From: Strigamia acuminata
Taxonomy: Eukaryota > Arthropoda > Chilopoda > Geophilomorpha > Linotaeniidae
Direction: 5' to 3'
Length of the DNA stretch: 64,000 nucleotides
Assembly: GCA_949358305.1 (NCBI GenBank)
Contig: OX442314.1
Coordinates: 50,784,581-50,848,580, forward strand
Under the pieces are notes generated by a model. That model saw only the letters and a list, made by a program, of their open reading frames with translations, was not told the DNA's origin and made no database searches. Within the stretch, counting starts at the first letter, position 1, and each line of letters starts with the position of its first letter. Shown here piece after piece: positions 52,638 through 63,200 of the stretch. The translations under genes were made by a program, and so were the position numbers.

Positions 52638-55600
52638 ATGGCAGACAATATCCGAGTAACGGATTCCGACTCCGACGCAAACAAGAGAGCCGGCAGTCGT
52701 AAAGGCGCCGACTATCATTTGCGATCTGGAGGTCCCTTACCCAAAGCCTCAGCGCACGAAGCGAGGCAAAAAAGGCGCAAGCCTAAACCCGATCGCAGAA
52801 GCGCGTCAGAGGCATCGCACCCGTCTCACGCCGAGACGAGGCAGCGATTGGACGAGACAGAGCGGGGTGAAGAGCAATCTCACTCCAAACTGCCGCGTTC
52901 TAACCGTGACGGCGAGACGAGCGGAAACGAGGTTTTATCCCGTAACCCATCGCCTCGTCTAACGCACGACACCGAGGTGGGCAGTCCGAAAGCGGCGTCT
53001 CCGATACAAAAGACGGCCTCAAATACGACAGCTAATTCGGCATTAAACACGCCAATTACGCAAAGCCGCCCAGCTTCGGTCAGGTCTGAAGGACACAAGT
53101 CCAATGCGTCAAAAACTGAGCGTGTTCCGAGCCAGCCTTACAGCGTCTCGGCCACATTGGTTGACACGATGCAGTTGGCACAGGCAGAAGGTGTACGATA
53201 CACTCTGCCAACGGGGAAAATAACTGTGTACGAAACATTACAAATCGTACGTGCAGCTTTAAGAGCGCACAGGTTATCCCCAGAAATCACCGTTGTTGAA
53301 GACGCATACGCTCAACAAATGGTAGACTCCGCTCAATTCGAAGCGGATGCCGAGAATGAGGCCCGACAAGCCATCCGCGAGAGAAAGCGGAAGCTGGCAG
53401 AAAGAGAAGCGAGAGCTCTCGAGTACGGCAAATCCCAGCGCGTTCCAACTACTCCAGAAGAAGTCGAAATAGTTGATCGAGCCTTACAAGCACATCGTTA
53501 TGCATTCCATTCTCAACAAGAAGCTGAACAAGCTTTCATGGCTAGGCTGCAACGAGACAAACCAAAATCCGTTCGCAAGCCAGAAGTTAGCTCGTCCGAA
53601 TTGTCCGACGAGAGCGTCGAAGGCGACCCGAAGCGCACGCCGAAGGTCAGCCCCGAACCCGAGCGAAAAAAGGAAGTGCCAGTCACTCCACGCAAACGGG
53701 AAGTTTCGACCGGACAACGCGTTCGACCTCGCATGATGGCGTTAGACGATAACACTAACAACGCTATCAACCGATTAATAAATGCGAACAACGCGCGTCG
53801 TAACGAGGAACAGACTCATACGAGCCGACAACGCGACGACCCGCGGGGTAGCGACTGGCCACAACCGGTGCCCATCCTCAAAGACGACGGACCTTCGAGA
53901 AAACATTCCGAAGACCGCACCTCATCACGAGAGGAACGTCAACGCGAGAGAGGACAGCAACAGTATCACTACGGAAACAGTGATTCGTCGTCGGATGAAC
54001 TGGAGTCGAATGCACCCAGTCATCACGATTCGGAGAGAGGTTCCGGAGAGAGACGGAGGGAAAGAGAACGCGATGAACGCAGGGAAAGGGAACGTGACGA
54101 CCGTCGTAGGGGCCGGAAAGAGTCAAACTCTTCACGGCGCAACCCGCCACGCCGCTCACCGTCTCCCGACCCCAGCTCCGACCCCTCATCCAACGACGAC
54201 AGACGAAAGGAAAAATCAAGTAATCGCCGGAAGAGATCCAACTCTCCGCGCGATAGAGAGAAACGACGTCGATCGGAAAATAGCGACCACCGACGGGAGG
54301 AGTTTCAGGACCTTCCCCGACAAAGCGCGTTTACCGATTCGACGGGTCGACAGTATACGATGGGAGAGCTTGGAAGAGCCCTGCTTGGCTCGTTAAAAGC
54401 CGAGGGAATCGATCTAAGCAAACGAAATGATCGTAATCGTAACACTGGTGACCGCGTAAAGAAAAAATACGCTGTCTCCCGACGTGACACCATGAGTGTT
54501 ACCGGGAATATTAGGTGGCAATTTTATATTCAGAACCGTTTCGACGGGTCATGGAAAGCGGGAGATCGCTTCCTTGACGAAGTAATTCGAATTAAGACTG
54601 CCACTAAAGCCACCGTAGGAGACATGCTCACCCACGGTATTGTCGAGCTGATGACAGGCTCGGCACGTGAGTGGTACCAAGGATTGAAAGGCGTCAATTG
54701 GGACGACTTTTTAATGAGATTCGACCTGCGCTACGGCGAGACACCCGAAGAGGTGAGCCGAAAGATGCGAGGTCTTCGCCAGATGCCTGGTGAAACCATA
54801 ATGGATTACGACATTCGCGCCAGATTGTTGTTCGAAAAGGCCCCGATGGAATTTCATGCCACGGGATTCAACCTTTTCTTTCTCGGCGGTTTGTTGGAAT
54901 ACTCGCAACGGGTGCTACTTGAAGAAAGGGCACCGACAGGAGGTAGCTACGAGGAGATGAGCGCCTTCCTGTTCGAGAACACGATAGATATCGAGAAGAG
55001 ATATTATTCCGCTTTACCAGAAGCGGAGAAAGCAGCAACCGCTAAACGTCTCAAGTTGAGTGCGGAAAGATATGGGGCGACAGACAAAATCATGCGCCCT
55101 ACTGAATATCTTAGCGGTATAATGGAGCTGGCAGAAGCTAGCGTTGGTTTACAAATAAAAAATAAACTGACATCCACGCTGCCTTCCAACCCTTTGGCCG
55201 CCCCTAAAAAGGCACCGACAGCGTCAGCCATGCAAGCGACACTGGAGGAGGTCAAGGAGGGGGAGGAAGCCGGACAAGATGCCGGAAAATTAGACGAAAA
55301 AGAAGAAAAAGACGATTATTCAACGGACGAAGAAATACGAAGCTATCGCGATACCTTATCAACGGGTTGCGATGAGGAAGGACCGCTAGTACATCTCATC
55401 CATCGAGATAGAGCGGTAGAAGAATTTCGCGCCAGGTTAAAACCAAATGCCGGCCGAATTCCGAAGTATTTTCGAAAAAATTACACGCCACCGTCGAAAG
55501 CAGACCCTGAAAAGAAAAAATCGACTGAAGCCCCAAGAGACAAATCAAATATTCGTTGTTTCAAGTGTAACCAACCGGGTCACTATTCCAATGAGTGCCC

Positions 55601-55718
55601 AAGAACAGCGAAAGAAGACGCTAAGTTTGACGCGATAATGAAGCAGATGGCAGAGATTAAACTCGCCATGGCAAAAAACGAGTCAAAAAACGAGTCAGCG
55701 CAGGCGGCGAAGAAATAA
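52638..55718 (+). CDS. gag: Element 2 gag (long form, about 1,026 aa)
   Basis: I chose the ATG at 52638 (MADNIRVTDSDSDANKRAGS); the frame is open to 52611 but without an earlier ATG. The N-terminal half is charged and probably disordered, with a Glu/Arg helix (REARALEYGK, QQEAEQAFMARL) and an RERERDERRERERDDRRRG-type basic block. The capsid-like region (about 630-800) has QNRFDGSWKAGDRFLDEV, SAREWYQGLKGVNWDDFLMR and RKMRGLRQMPGETIMDYDIR. A complete zinc knuckle CFKCNQPGHYSNEC lies near the C-terminus. It ends AAKK at a stop located in the apex of a hairpin. Confidence 0.88.
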   Translation: MADNIRVTDSDSDANKRAGSRKGADYHLRSGGPLPKASAHEARQKRRKPKPDRRSASEASHPSHAETRQRLDETERGEEQSHSKLPRSNRDGETSGNEVLSRNPSPRLTHDTEVGSPKAASPIQKTASNTTANSALNTPITQSRPASVRSEGHKSNASKTERVPSQPYSVSATLVDTMQLAQAEGVRYTLPTGKITVYETLQIVRAALRAHRLSPEITVVEDAYAQQMVDSAQFEADAENEARQAIRERKRKLAEREARALEYGKSQRVPTTPEEVEIVDRALQAHRYAFHSQQEAEQAFMARLQRDKPKSVRKPEVSSSELSDESVEGDPKRTPKVSPEPERKKEVPVTPRKREVSTGQRVRPRMMALDDNTNNAINRLINANNARRNEEQTHTSRQRDDPRGSDWPQPVPILKDDGPSRKHSEDRTSSREERQRERGQQQYHYGNSDSSSDELESNAPSHHDSERGSGERRRERERDERRERERDDRRRGRKESNSSRRNPPRRSPSPDPSSDPSSNDDRRKEKSSNRRKRSNSPRDREKRRRSENSDHRREEFQDLPRQSAFTDSTGRQYTMGELGRALLGSLKAEGIDLSKRNDRNRNTGDRVKKKYAVSRRDTMSVTGNIRWQFYIQNRFDGSWKAGDRFLDEVIRIKTATKATVGDMLTHGIVELMTGSAREWYQGLKGVNWDDFLMRFDLRYGETPEEVSRKMRGLRQMPGETIMDYDIRARLLFEKAPMEFHATGFNLFFLGGLLEYSQRVLLEERAPTGGSYEEMSAFLFENTIDIEKRYYSALPEAEKAATAKRLKLSAERYGATDKIMRPTEYLSGIMELAEASVGLQIKNKLTSTLPSNPLAAPKKAPTASAMQATLEEVKEGEEAGQDAGKLDEKEEKDDYSTDEEIRSYRDTLSTGCDEEGPLVHLIHRDRAVEEFRARLKPNAGRIPKYFRKNYTPPSKADPEKKKSTEAPRDKSNIRCFKCNQPGHYSNECPRTAKEDAKFDAIMKQMAEIKLAMAKNESKNESAQAAKK

Positions 55719-55736
55719 TTTCTCGACCGTCTGCGC
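55673..55736 (+). promoter_or_regulatory. Programmed -1 frameshift signal with doubled slippery heptamer, element 2
   Basis: Gag codons read GCA AAA AAC GAG TCA AAA AAC: two in-frame A-AAA-AAC heptamers at 55673-55679 and 55685-55691. A 6-nt spacer (GAGTCA) is followed by a hairpin. Stem GCGCAGGCGG (55698-55707) pairs with CCGTCTGCGC (55727-55736) with one G-U; then a CGA/CGA internal loop; then AGAA/TTCT. The gag stop TAA (55716-55718) sits in the apical loop. From either heptamer the -1 frame is open into the protease ORF. Confidence 0.85.
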
Positions 55737-55741
55737 CATTC

Positions 55742-56599
55742 ATGAAGAAAAAGGGGTTTAACAAAGGGTTCGATAAGCCGCCACCAGTCAAAGAAATGGG
55801 TAGTGACATAGCTAACGCCCAAATTCAAGACAGGGCCAACAACGCTTTGCAGGTAATTACCGCAAACGCTGAGGCTGAGGCGGAAGAACCGAACCTACTG
55901 CTTGAAGAATTACCTCAAGTAGTCGAAGACACAGAAGAATTTCGTGTTTTCATGTGCAACGTGGCGGTCGAATACACCAACCGCCTATGCATGTTGCCCA
56001 TGACAATAGAACGTGAAAAAATTATGGGACTATTAGACTCGGGAGCAGATCGCTCGTTCGTTTCCGAAGACATAGTAGCATCATTGGGTCTCACCGATAA
56101 GATAAAAGGCGTTAATAAAAATATACGTCTAAAAACCGCCAACGGAATGGCGCGTCCAAAAGGAGTTATATTATTGACCATGGAGTGGCTCGGAGGGGTA
56201 GAACAGCACCCTTTCCTGGTCCTGCCCACGTGCGACAGAATTTTTCTGTTGGGTTTGGACCTCATGGCGTCAATGGAAATACAACCAAATCCAATAACGA
56301 AATCTTGGAATTATATCAGAAATGATAAAGAAAGACCCGCAATTGTCGTGCCACCAGCTCTTGTAAAAGAAGCGGCCGACAAGACACAGTGGGAGAAAGG
56401 CCTAAAGAAATTCGTTCAAGACTACGATTTTAAAGCATTCGTAACAGAATTGCAACGGGACAATGTAGTGGAAACGCTTGTCGCCGACGCCGCTTTAGAA
56501 TTAAACGAAGCAGCAGCCCTACGAAGGGTCCTACTTAAATATGAGGGGATCCTGTCGAAAAAACCGGGCCGAACGAATAGGGTTTATTCACGAAATTAA
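55742..56599 (+). CDS. Element 2 protease and start of pol
   Basis: A 285-codon frame, -1 relative to gag. It holds the aspartic protease motif LLDSGADRSFVSEDI at about residues 97-111 and a later FLLGLDLM (the hydrophobic-G element of the fold). It ends SKKPGRTNRVYSRN, where element 1 continues directly into RT. So the frame closes at the protease-RT border through a single frameshift near 56,590. The in-frame ATG at 55742 may not be used if entry is by frameshifting. Confidence 0.85.
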   Translation: MKKKGFNKGFDKPPPVKEMGSDIANAQIQDRANNALQVITANAEAEAEEPNLLLEELPQVVEDTEEFRVFMCNVAVEYTNRLCMLPMTIEREKIMGLLDSGADRSFVSEDIVASLGLTDKIKGVNKNIRLKTANGMARPKGVILLTMEWLGGVEQHPFLVLPTCDRIFLLGLDLMASMEIQPNPITKSWNYIRNDKERPAIVVPPALVKEAADKTQWEKGLKKFVQDYDFKAFVTELQRDNVVETLVADAALELNEAAALRRVLLKYEGILSKKPGRTNRVYSRN

Positions 56600-59500
56600 A
56601 TTGACGGATAATAAACCTATACGAGTTGCGTATAAGGGAATGAACCCGCAAAAACGTGAAATAGTGCAAAAAATGTGCCAAGAAATGCTAGACAGTGGCA
56701 TTGTCTCCGAGGCCCAGGGAGAATACGCTACGCGAGTTGTGCTCGTGATGCGCCCGGGCTCGGACCCACGCCTATGCATTGATTACCGCCCATTAAACGC
56801 GGTGACAGAGATAGATCCCATACAGATGCCGTCTATCGAATCCATTTTGAGAGAGCTTAGCCCCTTTTCTTGGGTTACGACGATGGATCTGTCGAAGGGA
56901 TACTGGCAAGTTGAGATGAGGCCAGAGGATAAGCTAAAAACAGCATTTTACTCGCCAATTGGACGGTTGATGTTCAACGTCATGCCATTTGGTTTAGTGA
57001 ACGCTCCCAGTACCTTTCAGAGACTAATCGAAAGCGTATTGGGTGATATCCTGCATCAGTTTGTGTGGGCATACCTAGATGACATAGTTATTGCCTCCAA
57101 AACATTCGAAGAGCACATTGAGCACATCGACCAAGTGCTCACCCGGCTGGCAAAAGCTGGGTTACACGTTCACCCGGGCAAGAGCAAGTTCTGTCGAAAG
57201 GAGCTTGCCTTCCTAGGTTATCGCATTGGAGTCAATGGTTTAGCTATTGGCCCCGAAAAAATAGATGCGATTAATCGTTTCCCACCACCCGAGGACGTTA
57301 AAGGTGTCCAACGGTTTATGGGAATGATAAACTTCTTCGGCAGATTGCTACCGGGTCTAGCTGAAGTGGCAGCCCCGGTTACCGACCTCCTGAAGAATGA
57401 AAACGAATTTGTATGGTCAAATGAGTGCAACATCGCATTTAATGCGATAAAGAGGATGCTGACGGAAGTCGGCGTAATGCCTCTACCCGACCTAAACCGG
57501 CCGTTCATATTACATACGGACGCCAGCAGAGTTGGGTTGGGAGCCGCGTTGCTTCAAACACACGTGCGCGACGGAGTCGAACAAGACCTGCCGTGCATGT
57601 TTATAAGTCGCAAACTCCAAGGCGCTGAAAAAAATTACAACGCCACAGAGTTGGAGTGTTTGGCAGTTGTGTGGGCTATAAGGAAATTCAGAGATTATCT
57701 CGAATATACCAAATTTGTAGTCCACACAGATCATCAAGCGTTACAATGGCTGATGAAATTAAAGGAGCCAGCCGGTCGACTAGCCAGATGGCAGTTAGAA
57801 CTGATGGCATGCGACTTGACCATTCAATACAAGCCCGGCAAATATAACGTCGTGGCTGATGCTCTGTCACGGGCACCAGTGTCAGATCCTATCGACGCTG
57901 ACGATGATGGCGAGGATGACTCCCGCATCATTTATTGCCCTACGAGTTGTCATCGTTGGGATTTAAGGAAAATGAATGAAATTCCTACCGCGTCTCCGGC
58001 AGATGTAAAATTCTGCGGATTCTGGACGCGGTTATACCAACCAGCTGCTGACAATTACCCAGATGCAAAGAAGGAATTCAAGCTAGAGCGGAGAATAAAT
58101 GACCCGCTTCTAAGCGCCTTCCACGCTCATGTCGGCAAGCAGATGCAAAGCAATCCCCCAACAAGGGAGGAAATAATTATGCAACAAAAATTAGACAAAA
58201 AATGTCAGGACAGAGCTAGATTCGTACTGACAGGAAAGTATCCGCCCAACTTAACCAGAAGGCAGAAGCGTCGTTACGCACAAGAATCCATAGATTACCT
58301 ATTGGATGACGGCCTTTTGGTGAAACATCACCCAAATCACCAAGATGACTTGAGTGAATCAGACACCGCAGTAAAGGTAGTAATACCTGCTTCCTTAATC
58401 GGTCGCGTGCTGTGGTTGTTACACGGGCACCCGCTTGCGAGCCATGCGGGAGTAAGCAGAACACTCTATCGGGCTACACAGCTTTTTCACTGGACAGGGA
58501 TGAAAAAAGATATTGCTCTTTTTGTCCACCAATGTCAGCGATGTCAAGCGTGTAAGCCGAGGAGAAAATCACCATTCGAAACTATCTTCTTAGGGCCTTA
58601 CGCGCCTTTTGATTGTTTAAGTGTCGATGTGATGGGCCCAAAACCCGTTACGGGAAATAAAAATGCGTACATTATCGTAATAATGGACGTGGCGACTCGT
58701 TGGCCCGAGTTGTACGCCGTCGCCAGACCTTCAGCAGAAAAAATCGTTGAATGTATCTACGACATGGCGTTACGTTACGGATTTCCACGTAAAATAATAT
58801 CCGATAACGGACCCCAATTTATCTCGAAAATTTGGGGTAATTTTTGTAAGAAGTTCGGAATTGTAGCGTCACACACATCGACCTACAATCCCAGAACAAA
58901 TCCCGTTGAGCGGCTCAACAGGGATATCAAATATGCATTAAGTATATTCACTGACATCCACAATAGGTGGGATGAATACTTGAGGGAGATCGCGTTCAGC
59001 ATACGAACAACAGTCTCGAGGACGAGAGATTTTTCTCCGGCCTACCTCAACTTCGCCCGAGAGCTACGAGTGCCTTGGGACCCACGAGTGGCAGAGTCGG
59101 TAAATGTGGTGGACCCAGAGAAACCACATGAGTATGTGTATAAATTGGAGCAAACAATTTCAAACACATACAAGCATATGATGGCGCACATTTTTAACAT
59201 GCGCGACCGCATTTTACAAGATAAAAGCGGTGGAAAATTTGTGAATTTCGAAATCAATGATTTGGTGTGGAAAGATGCACACACCCTCTCAAATGCAGCG
59301 AGAGGAATCACCGCCAGCTTGGCCGACAAGAGAGATGGTCCGTATGTGATCATCGGCAAGCATGGCGGTAACGCGTATAAAATACGTAAGCTCGAGGACA
59401 ATACCGAGCATAAGTCGATACAAGTACGAGAGTTAACTCCGTACATTCCGGAATTCCCGCAAGAAATGTGGGCCAAGGGCCAAGTCAAGTCAAAAACTGA

Positions 59501-59813
59501 CGGCCAAATCGTCGATATGTTCGCTGGCGAGTCGGAAAAAGCACCGCCAAGTGACAACGAGGAGTATGTCGACGCCCCTTCACCTCCGGTAAACGAGATA
59601 GTTGAATCCGTTCCGGATCCAATTTTGGTCGAGGGGGAAACAGGAGAAACTCCTGAAACAAACACAAAAAACACGGATAAAAAAGAAAACAATAATGAGG
59701 AGGTACAGACACAAAAAACAACAAAAAACGTCGTACCTGTCTCGACTCATCACCTGCGGCCTCGTAGAAGTAATCCATTTATAAAAGATGGAAAGGTCGT
59801 AGGAAAAGAGTAG
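56541..59813 (+). CDS. pol: Element 2 reverse transcriptase, RNase H and integrase
   Basis: This frame is +1 relative to the protease frame and is effectively coding from IHEIKLTDNKPIRVAYKGMN. RT: LCIDYRPLNAV, TTMDLSKGYWQVEM, FGLVNAPSTFQ and YLDD. RNase H: LHTDASRVGLGAAL, ELECLAVVWAIRKFRDYLEY, HTDHQALQWL. Integrase: HGHPLASH...CQRCQACK finger, then SVDVMGP, SDNGPQF and NPVERLN as the D, D and E positions. All catalytic residues are present. The first ATG at 56541 lies in the overlap and is probably not a true start. Whether the break is a mutation or recoding cannot be told from one copy; element 1, which needs none, favours mutation. Confidence 0.9.
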   Translation: MRGSCRKNRAERIGFIHEIKLTDNKPIRVAYKGMNPQKREIVQKMCQEMLDSGIVSEAQGEYATRVVLVMRPGSDPRLCIDYRPLNAVTEIDPIQMPSIESILRELSPFSWVTTMDLSKGYWQVEMRPEDKLKTAFYSPIGRLMFNVMPFGLVNAPSTFQRLIESVLGDILHQFVWAYLDDIVIASKTFEEHIEHIDQVLTRLAKAGLHVHPGKSKFCRKELAFLGYRIGVNGLAIGPEKIDAINRFPPPEDVKGVQRFMGMINFFGRLLPGLAEVAAPVTDLLKNENEFVWSNECNIAFNAIKRMLTEVGVMPLPDLNRPFILHTDASRVGLGAALLQTHVRDGVEQDLPCMFISRKLQGAEKNYNATELECLAVVWAIRKFRDYLEYTKFVVHTDHQALQWLMKLKEPAGRLARWQLELMACDLTIQYKPGKYNVVADALSRAPVSDPIDADDDGEDDSRIIYCPTSCHRWDLRKMNEIPTASPADVKFCGFWTRLYQPAADNYPDAKKEFKLERRINDPLLSAFHAHVGKQMQSNPPTREEIIMQQKLDKKCQDRARFVLTGKYPPNLTRRQKRRYAQESIDYLLDDGLLVKHHPNHQDDLSESDTAVKVVIPASLIGRVLWLLHGHPLASHAGVSRTLYRATQLFHWTGMKKDIALFVHQCQRCQACKPRRKSPFETIFLGPYAPFDCLSVDVMGPKPVTGNKNAYIIVIMDVATRWPELYAVARPSAEKIVECIYDMALRYGFPRKIISDNGPQFISKIWGNFCKKFGIVASHTSTYNPRTNPVERLNRDIKYALSIFTDIHNRWDEYLREIAFSIRTTVSRTRDFSPAYLNFARELRVPWDPRVAESVNVVDPEKPHEYVYKLEQTISNTYKHMMAHIFNMRDRILQDKSGGKFVNFEINDLVWKDAHTLSNAARGITASLADKRDGPYVIIGKHGGNAYKIRKLEDNTEHKSIQVRELTPYIPEFPQEMWAKGQVKSKTDGQIVDMFAGESEKAPPSDNEEYVDAPSPPVNEIVESVPDPILVEGETGETPETNTKNTDKKENNNEEVQTQKTTKNVVPVSTHHLRPRRSNPFIKDGKVVGKE

Positions 59814-60293
59814 AAAACGTTACGAGTCGATGGCGACGCTGAAAAACAAAAAAATTGATCGATCGACAGCGCTAGCCATCAAAATCCGAGACTCTAAAAA
59901 ATTTCGCTAAGTCCAACAAAGCGGATATCGGTCGAATTCGCGTCACGAGATGGCGTGGAAACGCGGGACCCGTAGCAAAATTATCGGCACGGGTCGGATA
60001 CCGCGTGCAAAAGACCCCGTAGCAGCAATCGCGCACGGGAGTGAGAACAAAGGAGACCCGTAGCGTAACATGCGCACGGGTAGGTGCGCACTAGTCTCAA
60101 ACACCCGGGTTCTGGAGTATATTACCCAGAATCCATCGCGATTACCTCGTGTTCACACGGACTTCCGCTTTTCACAGCTGATCGCTGCATTCGTGCGTGA
60201 TCCTCGTTTTTAACGTTTTTACCGAGTTTTTTGAGATAGTTTTATCATCCTTTTTTTCAATCGTGATTGAGCTTCTTGTGCGCGCTCCTCGCC
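59814..60293 (+). other. Spacer between pol and ORF3 of element 2
   Basis: No ORF. It contains repeated ACCCGTAGC/GCACGGG phrases at about 59,965-60,085 that are partly complementary to one another. Signals for a separate ORF3 transcript, such as a splice acceptor, would be expected here; I cannot assign one. Confidence 0.4.
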
Positions 60294-63200
60294 ATGGACG
60301 AGGAAGAGAAGGACGTGCTGGCCATCGAGCACGAGGACGAGAATTGGGACCACGATGTAAACCAAGTCCCACCCGATCAGGTAGAAGTCGGCGTCGGCAC
60401 ATGAGAATTATTTCCATGCTGCTGAAGGAGGAATTTTGTTGACTAATACCTGACATGAGTGCTTTGCACTCGAAATAGCGTATAATTAATTATTAACCGC
60501 GATCGCTCACACGATCGTATTTTTTCCTTGTTAATTTGTTTTCGGGATGCGATCGTAGACTTCACGTCGCCTCGCGTCTCGAAAATTCCTCATGACATGA
60601 GTCACGAGCGAGACAATGGGCTCGAGCCATAAATAATTTTATGACAAGGGGAGAATATTCTGTAAAAGAATATTTTTCTCCACAAGTAATTTGACGCATC
60701 GAATTGATGCAACTTAACATTCGTACGATGAATTTTTCGGTGTGTTGGATAAAATTAATTTGACTTTAACTTTTTTAAAAAATTAGACAAAGTCCGACTT
60801 CGGAATAATTCTTTATTAGATTTATTTATTTAATACAATTTCGACAAGCACATTTATTGTGCATTTTTAGTAATAATTTACACCCGACGAATTCTTTTTA
60901 CGAATGACTGATAAATATTAATTTAATTATTAGTAATGTTCTAATTAATGTTAGAATTAATTTGAAGTAAAATCTGATGATAAAAATCCGGATTAAAGGC
61001 TCGATTCCGCCTCGCTGTGCGTTTTGGACATGAGACAGATTTTTACGTGATGACTTCTCTTTTTCTATCCGACGAGGGACAATTCGTCCTACGTTTGCAC
61101 CGATAGACAGGAATCGGTCTCGACGGACGGCTGCACGTATCGGCAACGTCCCTCGAAACCAACCATTTATCTACGCATTTAACATTGACTTTTTATTAAT
61201 TGTTTATTTCTCCACCCTTCCAGATGGCATTACGTAGAACATGGGGACCATTAGACCCCGCTTGCATCACTCGTGGCGGGATATTTCGAGGCGCGCTGCC
61301 CGATTTTTACCGACGATGTTTCGGCGAAGACGCCGACCCTTGGCGCCTGCGAATACTGCATTCCCGATGCATCGCCCGACGTTGGGTACGAGACTGTACG
61401 CTCCTGGACACGTTCCCGGAAGGAATGCGCGAAGGCATCGCCACAGAGTTAGCTCGTGACGATGACCCGAAATCGCCAATTTTCCACCCCGGATTGTCAA
61501 GTCAGTACACTGGCAACCCGGCGGAGGAACACGTGCTGCATGCGTGGCGAGCAGCCGAGACAGAAGAGGCCCGTGAGGCCATCTATCAGCATTATAGACA
61601 ACAGCTGGTGGATACCGCTGCGGCAGTGGCCGAGCGCATCCTCCAAAACGAGGGGATGACCGCGGATGATATTCATCTGTGGTTTGAGAGGCTGCGATTG
61701 GGAGAGAGTACGCCCCAGTGGAGACCTCGGATGGGAATTTTAACGTCCCAAGCCGAGATGTGGCAGCTCCACTACCTGGGGATTTTGGGGCCCAAGAGCA
61801 GCTACCCGCGGAAGCGCAAGCGCTCCAAAGGCGCCGGGGACAGCCAGTCGCGTTCCCCGGCGACGACCAAGAAGCAGCGTGTCGCTCAAAACACGACTGA
61901 AAGCAACGAAGCTGGGCCATCCACCAGTACGGTGCGTGACCCTTCGCAGTATTCCCGACCGCGAATTTTCGTAAACCGTCAGATTAAAGACGGTAAGGAG
62001 TGCAAGGAGGTTTGGATGTCTGGTGACGAAGAGCGAGTCTCTCGTCCCAGCAATTCTAGACGTCCGCTGACTCATCGCGAGCAGCGGAAAAAAGATCGCA
62101 AGGAGCGATACTTCGCGAGGTGCGAAGCTCGGGGCCGCCCCATCCCCGAACCCGCCTACGTCTCCAAGAGAGCGGGTCGACGAAGTGGTAGCCAGTCAGG
62201 TGAGCGAAACGTCCCAGCGGCAGATACGCGGGACCTTCGCGAGATTCTGACTCAGATGAAGCGGACGAAACTGACACGTTTCGATCCCGCGATGAAACAC
62301 GCCAGGAAGATGGGTGTTGTCACCGACGGGAAGGTGACCCCACACGAGGTGGCAAGGTGGCTCGCAGACTATATAAATTCGCGACCACGACCCGATGGCA
62401 TGCCAACCGCCATCGTGCAGCCTTCGGGCTCCGAACAACATCTCCCGGCACCCCAAGTCGCAATGACTGGAGTGCAGACGACGGAGACGCCACCACCGCC
62501 GACGCAGCCGCCACCACCGCTGCCGACGCCAACGCTGCCGACCAAGACGCAGCCGCCTCCGGACCTGCCGCCACCGTCGTTGTTAAATTCGAGCGATCCG
62601 CCGGATTTACCCACCGACCGCTCAGTCCCTCTCCCCGTTGGACAGAGCATTATGCAGGAATGTCGAGCCAATTTGACCGGCATTTACAGGCCGAGCCAAC
62701 CCCGACCCGGTTCCTCGGCCCTGTTTTTCGAGAGGCGAGACGAAGAAGCGCGACTCGCGAGAGAAGCCGCCAACCCGACTATCTCCGAGCTCTCAGCGTT
62801 TCGCTTCGTGATGGAAGACCCAAGAGTCTCCGCACCCGCCTTGCGAGGTGTGGACCAGGCCCAGCGATATTTCATCGAATGGGCAACGGCGATGATGAGT
62901 AAGCTCTCGTGTGCCTTCACTGCGGATTCGGAACGATCGAATCCAGTGAATCGTCGCAGCCTACAGCTATCATTGACCAAGGTCATGATGCAGCTGCTAA
63001 CCCCAGCACTCTTCGGAGAAGGGCGTCAGGCGATGGCCGCATGGTCTGTCGTGGACAGAGAGGGTGTACAGGTTCCCCGTGCACTCCTCGCAGAGTGGAG
63101 CTCCATTCTGCCCGACCCTGTGTTGACTCGCTACGAGCTAACCAGGGATGTGGTAAACCCAGAATTTGAAGGGTACAAGTTGCGAAGCACGGCGTTTCGT

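Noticed and set aside
53878-54241. Minus-strand frames within element 2 gag
   Set aside because: Reverse readings of Arg/Glu-rich codons in gag.
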